Of a DNA stretch of 64,000 nucleotides, positions 55,558-64,000 are shown in pieces. The stretch comes from Leptodontidium sp. MPI-SDFR-AT-0119 (taxonomy: Eukaryota; Ascomycota; Leotiomycetes; Helotiales; Leptodontidiaceae). Made by a program: the position numbers and the translations under genes. The stretch covers positions 496,001 through 560,000 of the forward strand of contig JAHLEZ010000028.1 of NCBI GenBank assembly GCA_020726505.1, given 5' to 3'. The stretch's first letter is position 1, and the number at the start of each line of letters is the position of its first letter. The notes beneath the pieces were generated by a model, which saw only the letters and a program-made list of their open reading frames with translations, did not search any database and had not been told where the DNA came from.

Positions 55558-57972
55558 ATGGGCTTCTGGAAATATCTGGGCCATTTGTTTCTATTTTCTC
55601 CTATTCATGCGTTCCCTACCGAGCCAATCCGTCCTTGTGAAAATGTTAAAACATACAACTTGACAGTTACTTGGGAAGCAGGAGCGCCCGATGGATATAC
55701 TAGGAATCATTATAAATTCAATGGGCAGTTCTCAGGGTCGACTTTGGAATTCAACGACAGTGTGACAAATGAGTAGAGTAGAGTAGAGTAGTGAGCGCTA
55801 CTCTACACTACTCTAGTATAAATATTATACTACTCTAACTCTACTCTACTCTACTCTACTACTCTAGAGTAGTACTCGAGTAGTAGTCATGGGACTAAAA
55901 TCTAACCTAAATAAAACTAATACGCGGGAGCTCTACCTAAAGTAGCTTAATCGCGGCTTATCTCGATTAAACCTTTAGTGTTAACGCTTACTTAAGTACA
56001 GATAGTTAATAACTTTATGACTAAGCGATTTATAAGTAAACTATTTTTATTAATTATTATTACTAGTAGCTTAGTTTATAATAATAATTTAATATTTATA
56101 TTAAAATATAAACGTCCTTCTAACATAACTCTACTACTCTACTACTCTAGAGTAGTACTCGAGTAGTAGAGTAGAAATTTGTCACACTGTTCAACGAGGA
56201 AGACGATGTGGTGATCCTTGTGACAAACCTTTCGCTATATGCTATCTTTATCTACTATCACGGTATGGCAATTATTTGAGTGCCTTGCCCCAACACTAGT
56301 TCTGTGCTGAACTGCATTTAGGGATTGAAATGTCGAACACACCATGGCCAGACGGAGTTCCTGGCGTTACTTAAAGACCTATCTAGCCAGGATGCCCTTT
56401 TACTCACTCATGGAAAGCAAGCCAGCTTGGCTCATATTGGTACTATTCCCACGTTCATAGCCAATTAAATGACGGCCTTTACGGTGCGATAATTATCTAT
56501 TCGAATCCTGGCAGGCCGAAACCCTACAAATCAATCACAAAAAACCGGAAGTCCCTAGCGCTGATCGAGAGAGCTGAGAGGAACCGAATACCACATCTTT
56601 TACGCAATTGGAGACGCATGGAGACACATGGAGTCAGAGGTGGAAATAGAAATTTCAGAGCGATCGCAGATGGAGCTAAACGTTTTCGATTCAATGCTTA
56701 TCAATGGCAAAGGTTAGGTAATTTGTCTGACTTCTGCAGAGCAACAGCCTCTCATTTCCGATGAAATGGTTGGGCTTTTGTCGGCAGTTTCTAATGCGAC
56801 ACTGACAGGCAAGTCGTAAGTTCTTTACTGGTCGTTGAAGTTTATATGTTTCTTTTTGTTAATGGCCATAGAGCTCTGTTAGCCGCGGTTAGTGTAGCCT
56901 TTGACCTACTAGGCGGCCCAGCTGTGGACTTGGGCGTTATACCTCCTAATCTTTACGATGGATATACTCCGACTAACGCGATATATTATATAAAAACTAT
57001 TACTTAGCTAACGACCGAGAGTAACACTTGGGTTGTATTTGATCTTATTGCCGCAACTGGCTTGTATCTTAATTATGCATCTGTTGACGAGATTAATGCT
57101 TGGGTAGTTGTTTTAGACGGAAACTATATTGGGCCAGTCTAAGCCAACGATTTTACTTTGTACTACGGGATGTGCTATATTATCTTCACCAAGTTTATAA
57201 CGCCAAAAAATACTCTTTCTGCCTTAGTTTTATAACTACCTTGTAGATTTTGTTTAGGACAGGGGTGATCGACTTCTAGATCGAAGGAAGCCCGCAATTA
57301 ACTATGCCTTTAATGCCATACATTAGTGAAGGTGGCCAGAATATCTCTAGTAGTGCTGTTATTTACGATGGCTCCGTCGCGAAGCTATTTATTCCTACGG
57401 ATATTCTAGCTATTGCAGACGTCGACGTAACGTATAAGTTGACGATGGGAATTGGTATCTCGTCTTTTATTTGGACTTTGAACGCGACCTCGCGGCCTGA
57501 GGAGATCGACTGCGCCCCCGTTGCTCTTTAACCACTATTCCGGGTTGTAGGACAACTAAACTATGACCGTGCCTACAGAAGCGTCCTGGGTCGACTACAT
57601 CATGATCCTCCCGCCTCCACAACCACCACACCCATTGCACCTCCACGCCCGGCACTTCTACGTTCTCGGCGGGGGAATTAGGGAATTTCCCTGGTCTTCT
57701 GCGGGGGCCGCAGAAGTGTTACCGGCCGGGACGTTCAATCTCGTGGATCCACAGCTGCGGGATACGTAACTTACAACACGCCGTCGACACGGCTCGATGA
57801 GGCATCATGGATGGTGGTGCGGAGTCCGAGAGATAGCGAAGGCGTCTGGTTGATTCATTTCAATATTATGGGTCACTTGCAGGGCGGTATGGCGATGGTT
57901 GCTCAGGATGGGACGGACGGGGGTATCTGTGTGCCTCAGGAGTGTAGGGATTATTCTTGTACCGCCCAGTAG
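55558..57972 (+). pseudogene. Multicopper oxidase (laccase/ascorbate oxidase type) interrupted by a hAT MITE
   Basis: The ATG at 55558 starts a signal-peptide-like MGFWKYLGHLFLFSPIHAF, then cupredoxin domain 1: YNLTVTWEAGAPDGYTRNHYKFNGQFSGSTLEF. At 55758-56189 a 432-bp element interrupts it; the gene resumes FNEEDDVVILVTNLSLYAIFIYYHG, an intron at ~56264-56320, IEMSNTPWPDGVPGVT, then LGSYWYYSHV...NDGLYGAIIIYSNPG. Domain 2 remnants include INAWVVVLDGNYIGPV and DFTLYYGMCY; domain 3 remnants DEASWMVVRSPRDSEGVWLIHFNIMGHLQGGMAMV and a stop at 57970-57972. Copper ligands are eroded: IHWHG reads IYYHG, HSH reads YSH, and HCHIDWH reads HFNIMGH. Numerous stops and shifts lie between 56,360 and 57,300. 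Clearly dead. Confidence 0.85.
55758..56189. mobile_element. hAT-type MITE, 432 bp, with 8-bp target duplication
   Basis: Terminal inverted repeats CAGTGTGACAAAT (55758-55770) and its complement (56177-56189) are flanked by identical 8-bp direct repeats TTCAACGA (55750-55757 and 56190-56197). Length, 8-bp duplication and CAGTG ends fit the hAT superfamily. Inside the ends are subterminal arrays of GAGTA/CTACT units; the middle is AT-rich and non-coding. Removing the element and one duplication copy restores ...LEFNEEDDVV... of the host oxidase exactly in frame. Confidence 0.92.
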
Positions 57973-59135
57973 ATTATGGTAGATGTTGCGTGTTTTGTGA
58001 TGTTTGAATCTTCTAATTAGAGTTTAAGGGTAGAAATGGGTGGAAGGGAATGACTGAGGTGTTCTTAAGGGAATTAGGAGACCGGGAGCTTCGATGTGGG
58101 TATGAAAGTTGCTATTGGAGGTATCGGAATAGAGTCCACATCCTCGGAGCGGACCTTGACGAGTTTTATTCTTGCTGTAGTTCCTAATATGGGAAATCGA
58201 TTTCTGGTCATGAAGTCAGTGCCAGTTACCTTTAGAAAAGTCAGTTTTGATTTGTATTTACCTATATTCCCACTGCCGAGCCTTCCCGATTGGGCGTGAC
58301 ACAGTCACGTGAAGTATTCACCTTGACTCGTGAGTTAGCGAGTTTGTTGTGATGCGATGCGAGGACGGACAACGAGATATATAATGCGGCCTGGTCATGT
58401 ATCTCCTCACTATTTATACTGAGAAGTTGACTATTTCGACTCGGCACCAGGCGCGAATGGTCAGGAAGTAGTCAAGCAAGCCGCGGGAAGCCGCGGGAAG
58501 CCATGTTCAAGAATCATGCTTCCTTCGTCGAGGCGAAGAGAAGAAAAGCCATGACACTTCCACTGAGGTCTTTCGTTTATGTGAAGCAAATACTAATGCC
58601 TGCACGCTGCTGCCGTCGTATAGTGTACCCCCGGTCTAATTGTCTAGCTTTGTCGATGATATACTTGCTGCTCTTGGGTGCTACTCAAAGTTAAAATATA
58701 TCAAATCAATTAAATAACACGGTTTTAAGAAGTTTATCTTATAATCGAACGTATGGTTATAAGGTGCAGGGCTCGAAACATTAAGACAGCAATGTGCTGA
58801 AAAGGCGCTGGACAATTACACCAGGGAGGGGACCATATTCCAGGGGGCTGGTCTCGTGCATATGCATCGTACTTTGGTCCGGCTATTCGTCCAATGGTAG
58901 CCCGATGACTTCAGCCTCTCGTACTTTTGTGTCGAGTCATCAACGGTAAGGCTGCACTGACTGGGATATATATGCAACGATATCTTCTCCTTTTCATGAG
59001 TTCAATCATATTTGTGACTACTGAACCTCCTACCTACTAGTCACTTCACTCTGGCTCTCTCTGGCTCACTTCACTTCCCAATATCGTAGCCGTGCTCAAT
59101 TCTAACAGCTCGGCTCTGTGGACTACCTTGGAAAC
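57973..59135. other. Intergenic, contains repeat copy 1
   Basis: No gene supported. Holds the less mutated copy of a dispersed repeat (58,629-58,832) and the promoter of the Clr5 gene. A tandem GCCGCGGGAA doublet lies at ~58,480-58,501. Confidence 0.5.
58629..58832. repeat. Dispersed repeat, copy 1 (less mutated)
   Basis: Direct-repeat partner of 61081-61242. Shared blocks in order: TAATTGTCT, TCGATGATATAC, GTATGGTTATAAGGTGC, CTCGAAACATTAAGACAGC, AATGTGCTGAAAAGGCGCT, AGGGAGGGGA. Copy 2 has A or T where this copy has G or C at most differing positions. Confidence 0.75.
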
Positions 59136-60928
59136 ATGACGAAATCCTCACTCTCAGGCAATGCTGCTTCTATGCAACAGCAACTCTTTAGTATCACTCA
59201 ACGTTCCGGTCCCACGAAAGACTCATGGGAATTCCATCGTCCGCAAATCACCCGCCTCTACCGGGATGAACACTTGAAGCTAAAGGAAGTCATGGCCATC
59301 ATGAAGCAAGAAGGATTCATTGCAACGCAAGTCTTCTCTTCAACATATCATCACTCAAGTTCTGACTGTAGCACAGGGAAAGGATGTATAAATATCGAAT
59401 GGAGAAATGGGACCTCGCAAAGAACATCAAAGAACGCGAGGCTATCGCCATCCTTCGAATCAAATCTGAGCGTGATGCAGGGGGAAGAATAACTTGGATT
59501 GGGATTCATAACCGGACCGTGGATCTTGATCGCTTACTTCGCCATGCCCGGGGTAGGGGTCCGGGAAGCACACAGGGAGAGGTTGAATCATTGCCGTCGT
59601 ACATTTCGTGCAAGACGCCACCACCAGAACGCCTGCTTGATTTGCCATTCGATGATGACTGTCTAGCCTTTGGAAGTCTCGAATCGACCAAAGCTGCATC
59701 AGGACCATCAGGTTCCTCAATCTCCCTGTCCTTGACTAACACTCCGCTGGCAAGTGAAGCGGAAGTGGATGAAATGGACAGCGAATGGAGCGGTGCATCA
59801 ACACCGCTCTTCGACGACGATGTTGCGCAAATAGACCAGAACAACATGCTCGCTTTACATCCAATTGGTGCAAATATACACCGGTCTCTTTCTCCCCCGA
59901 AGATCGTTTACATACCGGAGCAACTATTCTACAACATAAAAACCTACTACGCAACTTCCTTCGAGAAAGGGATGTGGATCAATCGCAAGAGCGGCGATGG
60001 CACTCTATGCAAGGTCTCGAACCTACCAGACCCTGATTGTAGGAACGAGTTTCTGGGCTACTGCTACATGGCGGCTGATCTCCGGAGGCGAGGATTTCTA
60101 GTGGAGTTCCGCCGCGTGGTTTACAGAGCATTCGGACTCATCGAGAATATTCTTCGCAGCAGCCATCCTCGGACACTTGATCGCCTCTTCGAGTCGTTTC
60201 TCTGCCTCATACACAGTGGACTAATGGAAGTTGCGATACAGCTTCGTGACTACATTCGGGAATTGGCTACCTACATCACTTCGTCGGGACAGCCTTGGGG
60301 TCGCGTCTTCCGACTCATCGGAACACTGGATGAGAGCTCGTTGGAGCAGGCAATTGCCAGGTCTTGGCAATGCAATAACGACGCTTTGGATGATGGCCTG
60401 AGTCAGTTCAGCGATCTTGGGCTTCTCGCTAGACTCAATCACATTCGAAATGTGCATGGGACGAGCGACTCTCAGGAGGAAGAGCGGCTTCTGAGACAAC
60501 TACTGCAAGAATGCGAATGTTCATCCCCTAAATCCGACATGCAGATCCCAACGATTATGGTCTCCCTAGCACATTGTATGATGGCTCAAGGTCGATACTT
60601 GGAGGCCGAGAGCTTGAGTTTGGAAATTATGGCCAGATCTCGTAAGGAGTCGCGGATTACTTTGAACTCAAGAGTCGATGCCATAGTCCTTGCAGCTAGA
60701 GCTCAATATCACCAGCACAAGACGGAATTAGCTGAAAGCAGCATACGAGAAGCTATATGCCTACTTGTTGATGAATGGGGGAAGACAGGTCCGCTGGCGA
60801 TTCAGTACATGAATACATTGGAGGGCTGGTTGCGTGAATGGGGTCGAGAGAAAGATGCTGACGACTTGAAAGTGACTGTTGACCTGGTCATTGGGTTAGA
60901 TGAGACGGACATGAAGCAGATGAGCTGA
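59136..60928 (+). CDS. Clr5-domain protein, 580 aa, with GC-AG intron
   Basis: Two exons: 59136-59326 and 59377-60928 (1743 nt). Residues ~30-85 form a Clr5 domain: WEFHRPQITRLYRDEHLKLKEVMAIMKQEGFIAT then, after splicing, ERMYKYRMEKWDLAKNIKERE. The rest has an acidic Ser-rich linker (GPSGSSISLSLTN, EVDEMDSEWSG) and a helical C-terminal ~280 residues with TPR-like spacing (MQIPTIMVSLAHCMMAQGRYLEAESLSLEIMARSRKESRITLNSRVDAIVLAARAQYHQHKTELAESSIREAICLL). Intact, unlike the Clr5-ankyrin copy upstream. Flanked by direct repeats. Function unknown, a putative regulator. Confidence 0.87.
59327..59376 (+). other. GC-AG intron in the Clr5 gene
   Basis: Donor GCAAGT, branch TCTGACTG, acceptor GCACAG, 50 nt. 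Only this join gives the uninterrupted Clr5 motif FIAT-ERMYKYRMEKW; the nearby GTCTTC donor gives a premature stop. Confidence 0.82.
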
Positions 60929-61984
60929 CTTGTTTTGTTCATTATCCGCAAATGGCCTGGGATAGTTTGCTGTGCCGGGATTTCCAGCTGATAGTTTCTT
61001 TGTTTCTTTCTAATGGTATATTACCAATGGCCAAAATGTAACGACTTGCAAACTATTGAAATATGTCTTACAGTAAGCCCTCTCATTTAATTATCTTGCT
61101 CTATCGATAATATACGTATTATTCTTATATACTATTAAGACGCCTATGTCGTAATTAAACGTATGATTATAAAGTATAAGGTTCGAAACATTAAACAGTA
61201 ATGTACTAAAAAGGCGCTAAACAGTTAAACCGGAGAGGGGATTGTATAAGAACTGAGGTGGTTGTGTTTTCCTTGACAGGCTCTCGATGGTAGATATATC
61301 TGCAACCTTTACAATAATCTCACGTTACGCTTAAATAAACAATAATATCTAAGTAAATATTGTAATTAATTTATTAAGAGGAGCCGTATTATTACTCAAT
61401 ACTAACGCGTATAACACGGATGCCAAACTATTGATTGGTATGAGTCACATGATAAGTCATGAGTATTATTTTTACTTAGCTTATAGTATCAAAGCCTATA
61501 GCTGCTTATAGCTGCCTATCGTTTAGATGGCTTATATAAAGTATCTATAACTGTAGTCTTAATCAATCAGTCGAATACTGTATGCTACTCACAATCCCGC
61601 CAACTGACGAGTCGCCCACCTGTGCAGGTGTTTTGCCTGGCTTAGGATGGTGGCGAGCTCTCTCTCGTCCTCCATCTGAGGGTCGGTCTGCATCGCAAAC
61701 CCTAAAGTTCTGCAAACGGGAATACCAAACGCCCTTTCTGGAAAAAGGCACAAGTACTGTACGGTGATGGGTGGTCACCAAGCTAGGATACCCCTGCTAG
61801 CGTTGTGATTGCGGGGTTCAGTTCATCGGGATACGGAGGCATGTGACCGTTCACCTGATCTTGGCAGCGCTTTGAACACGTTCACCCCACCCCAAGGTAA
61901 ACCCTGCCCGTTCGGATAAATATCTCTTCGGCGATAAAAGACAAACCCTGACTAATTAATAACTATCACTATTTAGTTGGTGGC
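60929..61984. other. Intergenic, contains repeat copy 2
   Basis: AT-rich from 61,060 to 61,560 with a decayed repeat. ORFs at 61,563-61,781 overlap on both strands without motif. Promoter of the HET gene is to the right. Confidence 0.5.
61081..61242. repeat. Dispersed repeat, copy 2 (AT-shifted)
   Basis: Same orientation as copy 1 at 58629-58832. Blocks read GTATGATTATAAAGTATAAGG, TTCGAAACATTAAACAGT, AATGTACTAAAAAGGCGCT: mostly G-to-A and C-to-T changes relative to copy 1, as RIP produces. Confidence 0.75.
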
Positions 61985-64000
61985 ATGGACGAAGTATTGC
62001 GTGCTGGAGATTACTACTTCCACATACCTCATAAGAGTGAGTTATCCTCAACCGACACGCCCACCTAGCGAATAACTCTTGTATTTCAAAAGGCAATGAC
62101 ACATGCAATCTACTGTACTACACCCCTCACCTTATCCCGTCGTGCCTGCCTTCCAGCACTGGAAATTCCCCCAGACTCTGCCTATCCTGCAACAATCCGA
62201 TTGGATCGTTCGACACGGTCCTCCCGTTGGACAGCAGAGAAGGGGTACGGGAGACCACTCAACAATTTTACGAAGATTCTACGGTACTTCGGCTCTGGGC
62301 CGACGGAATCTGCATCAACCAAGACGACGGCGTAGAGAAGAGTCACCAGGTTCAGCAAATGGCTCTAATTTATGAGCGTGCTACGAAGGTGCTAGCTTGG
62401 CTCGGCCCAGCCGCTGATGGTAGCGACCAGCTTCTCAAATGCATTGAGAAAAAGGGCACAATTATCATTGTCTCTGCCATAGCCAAAGGAGCAGACATGT
62501 CTGAAGAATTCAGTTTTTCCGCTTGAGTTTCCCACCAGAATCAAAGATTTATTTGCGGAAGAGAAAGATCTACGGGTATTAGGACTCCAGCAACTTTTTC
62601 GGAAGGCGTTGAAATCGCCACAGATGATTAAGGACCTCTTATCTGAGATATCTTGGTTGGATCTCGAGCTATCGTTTCCGAGCCACTCCTATAAGAAGAT
62701 TCTTGAGCGTTCTCTTTGGAAACGCATCTGGATTCTCCAAGAGATATCCCTAGGCTCCAACGTGCATCTTGTTTGTGGAAACACCTCGATATTGTATGAC
62801 TATTTTATCGCTGTTCATTCGCTCGTGCTTAGTTGCATGACGATTCTTTCTGACCTTAGAGAGAGGTGGAGAGACTTTTACCTCGAACTTGTGCCTTCAC
62901 TGTCCGTTTCAACTGTAGCGACTCGTCATCGCCTCCTAGACGAAGAAATGTCGCTCCTTGATATGCTAGATCTGACAGCTGGACTTGCGGCAACTGATAA
63001 AAGAGATTACATCTTTGCATTACTAGGTCTAGTCAATGATGTCGAGGCACTCGACATTCGACCCGACTACACCGTAGCCTCTGGCCAAGTGTACAAGGAA
63101 GTTGCCAGAAAGTTCCTCTGGTATTACGGTATGCGAACTCTATCCTGGGCACCTAGTTCCCAGAGAAAGCCGCATTTTACACGCGCTTTAATTCCGCTTC
63201 GACTGCTATCAGGTGAACCTCTTGATGACCTTGAAGCAGAAAACGGGCTACCTTCCTGGGTTCCAGACTGGTCTCAACGGAGACCCTTTCATATGATCCA
63301 ACCCCGACAAATAGAACTTGACATCAGCTTTTCAGCATCCGGCGGCTCCACCCAGCCCATTTCTGAAGAGGATCAAGGTGAAGACTGGAATATCATCGCT
63401 CTGGCGGCATGCTGTGTGGGCATCGTTACAGTTTGCGGCAGTGTGCAGCACCCAAGAGCCGTCCTTGATTCCATGACAGGCTCTCCAACAGTCGTGAGGA
63501 CTGCGGCGAGGAAATTCCTGAATGACTTGGAAGCTCTAGCAGTCGAACATATGGGTCCCTCAGGGCTAGACAAGCAACGAGACGAAGCAATCTGGTGGGT
63601 GCCGATCATGCACCGGGATCCCAAAATGGCACCGTCACCGAAGAGGGCGGAGTATGGGGAGATCAGCAAACGCTTACATCAATCATATCTAGCTCTTCGC
63701 GAACTACCCCAGCCTCCTGAATATGGCGAGCCTCTTGATTCAACGACAAGACCTTTGCTTCTTCCGCGTCATCTCCCGGTGAGCTCCGCTCAAGGTCAGA
63801 CCGATGTAGCCGAACCAAGTTTTCTTGAAGGGTGTTATACGCGAGCCAAGATGCTATGGCCATTGAATGACGGTTCTGAGTACTTACATATGATGCATGG
63901 AGCAGAAATGCCGTTCATCACTGACTCAAGGCACCTTGGGATTGGACCTGCTGCAATGCAATCGGGGGATCAGATACATATCTTTTATGGCAGCGAAGTT
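61985..64000 (+). CDS. HET-domain protein, 3'-truncated by the window, one frame break
   Basis: Exon 1 61985-62036 (MDEVLRAGDYYFHIPHK), intron 62037-62092, then exon 2. HET signature: STVLRLWADGICINQDD, then EKSHQVQQMALIYERATKVLAWLGPA. At the five-T run 62514-62518 one base too many shifts the frame; beyond it the frame is open to base 64000: LFAEEKDLRVLG, ISWLDLELSF, SLWKRIWILQEISLGSNVHLVCG, ATDKRDYIFALLGLVNDV, IRPDYTVASGQVYKEVARKFL, LPSWVPDWS, and a C-terminal SGDQIHIFYGSEV. The 70 residues ahead of the HET motif lack the expected (Y/F)xALSYxWG, so the N-terminus may be eroded. HET proteins trigger incompatibility-type cell death. Functional status uncertain. Confidence 0.78.

Noticed and set aside
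59460..60499. Minus-strand ORFs opposite the Clr5 gene
   Set aside because: They are shadows of the plus-strand coding frame with no motif of their own.
61563..61781. 72-aa minus-strand ORF upstream of the HET gene
   Set aside because: Low-complexity, overlaps an equally long plus-strand ORF, no family match.
1..64000. CRISPR arrays, rRNA genes, prokaryotic operons or integrase/attachment sites
   Set aside because: None seen; introns, splice signals and gene families are those of a filamentous fungus.

Overview
The window is nuclear DNA of a filamentous ascomycete (Pezizomycotina). Several gene families point to a Leotiomycete, but this is an inference. The evidence is short spliceosomal introns of about 46-90 nt, fungus-restricted families (Clr5, HET, But2, Zn2Cys6, Rds1-type ferritin-like, Ssd1, Gle1), and AT-rich stretches that look mutated by repeat-induced point mutation (RIP).

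Layout. 1-5.5 kb: 3' end of a HET-like gene, a 746-aa Clr5 protein, and a doubtful small gene. 5.9-7.6 kb: a kinase-like pseudogene split by a 774-bp TA-flanked inverted-repeat element. 9-33 kb: a mostly healthy gene-rich stretch with a But2-domain secreted protein, a GH16 glucanase with a GC-AG intron, GLE1, SSD1, an Rds1-like ferritin-like secreted protein, a class 1A-type dihydroorotate dehydrogenase, a 100-aa secreted protein, a broken membrane-protein gene and a CE12 rhamnogalacturonan acetylesterase. 34.9-40.2 kb: a Zn2Cys6 regulator next to a divergent pair of Rossmann-fold oxidoreductases, possibly a small metabolic cluster. 41-64 kb: an accessory region holding a Clr5-ankyrin gene with several lesions, a decayed protein kinase, a CDC123-like fragment, a four-exon orphan gene (788 aa) with a decayed inverted paralogue, a multicopper oxidase pseudogene interrupted by a 432-bp hAT-type MITE (8-bp target duplication), an intact Clr5 gene between RIP-mutated direct repeats, and a HET-domain gene running off the end.

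How it fits together. GLE1 (mRNA export) and SSD1 (mRNA-binding, wall integrity) are head to head and are the conserved housekeeping anchor. The secreted glucanase, acetylesterase, But2 and Rds1-like proteins suit a plant-associated or saprotrophic lifestyle. The right-hand 20 kb resembles a fast-turnover compartment: self/non-self type genes (HET, Clr5-ankyrin, kinase), non-autonomous transposons, RIP-like decay and gene relics. Several relics differ from an open frame by a single base in a homopolymer, so sequencing error must be excluded before they are called pseudogenes.

Gene models with introns were built by hand from splice signals and frame continuity. Family names rest on motif recognition only; no database search was run.
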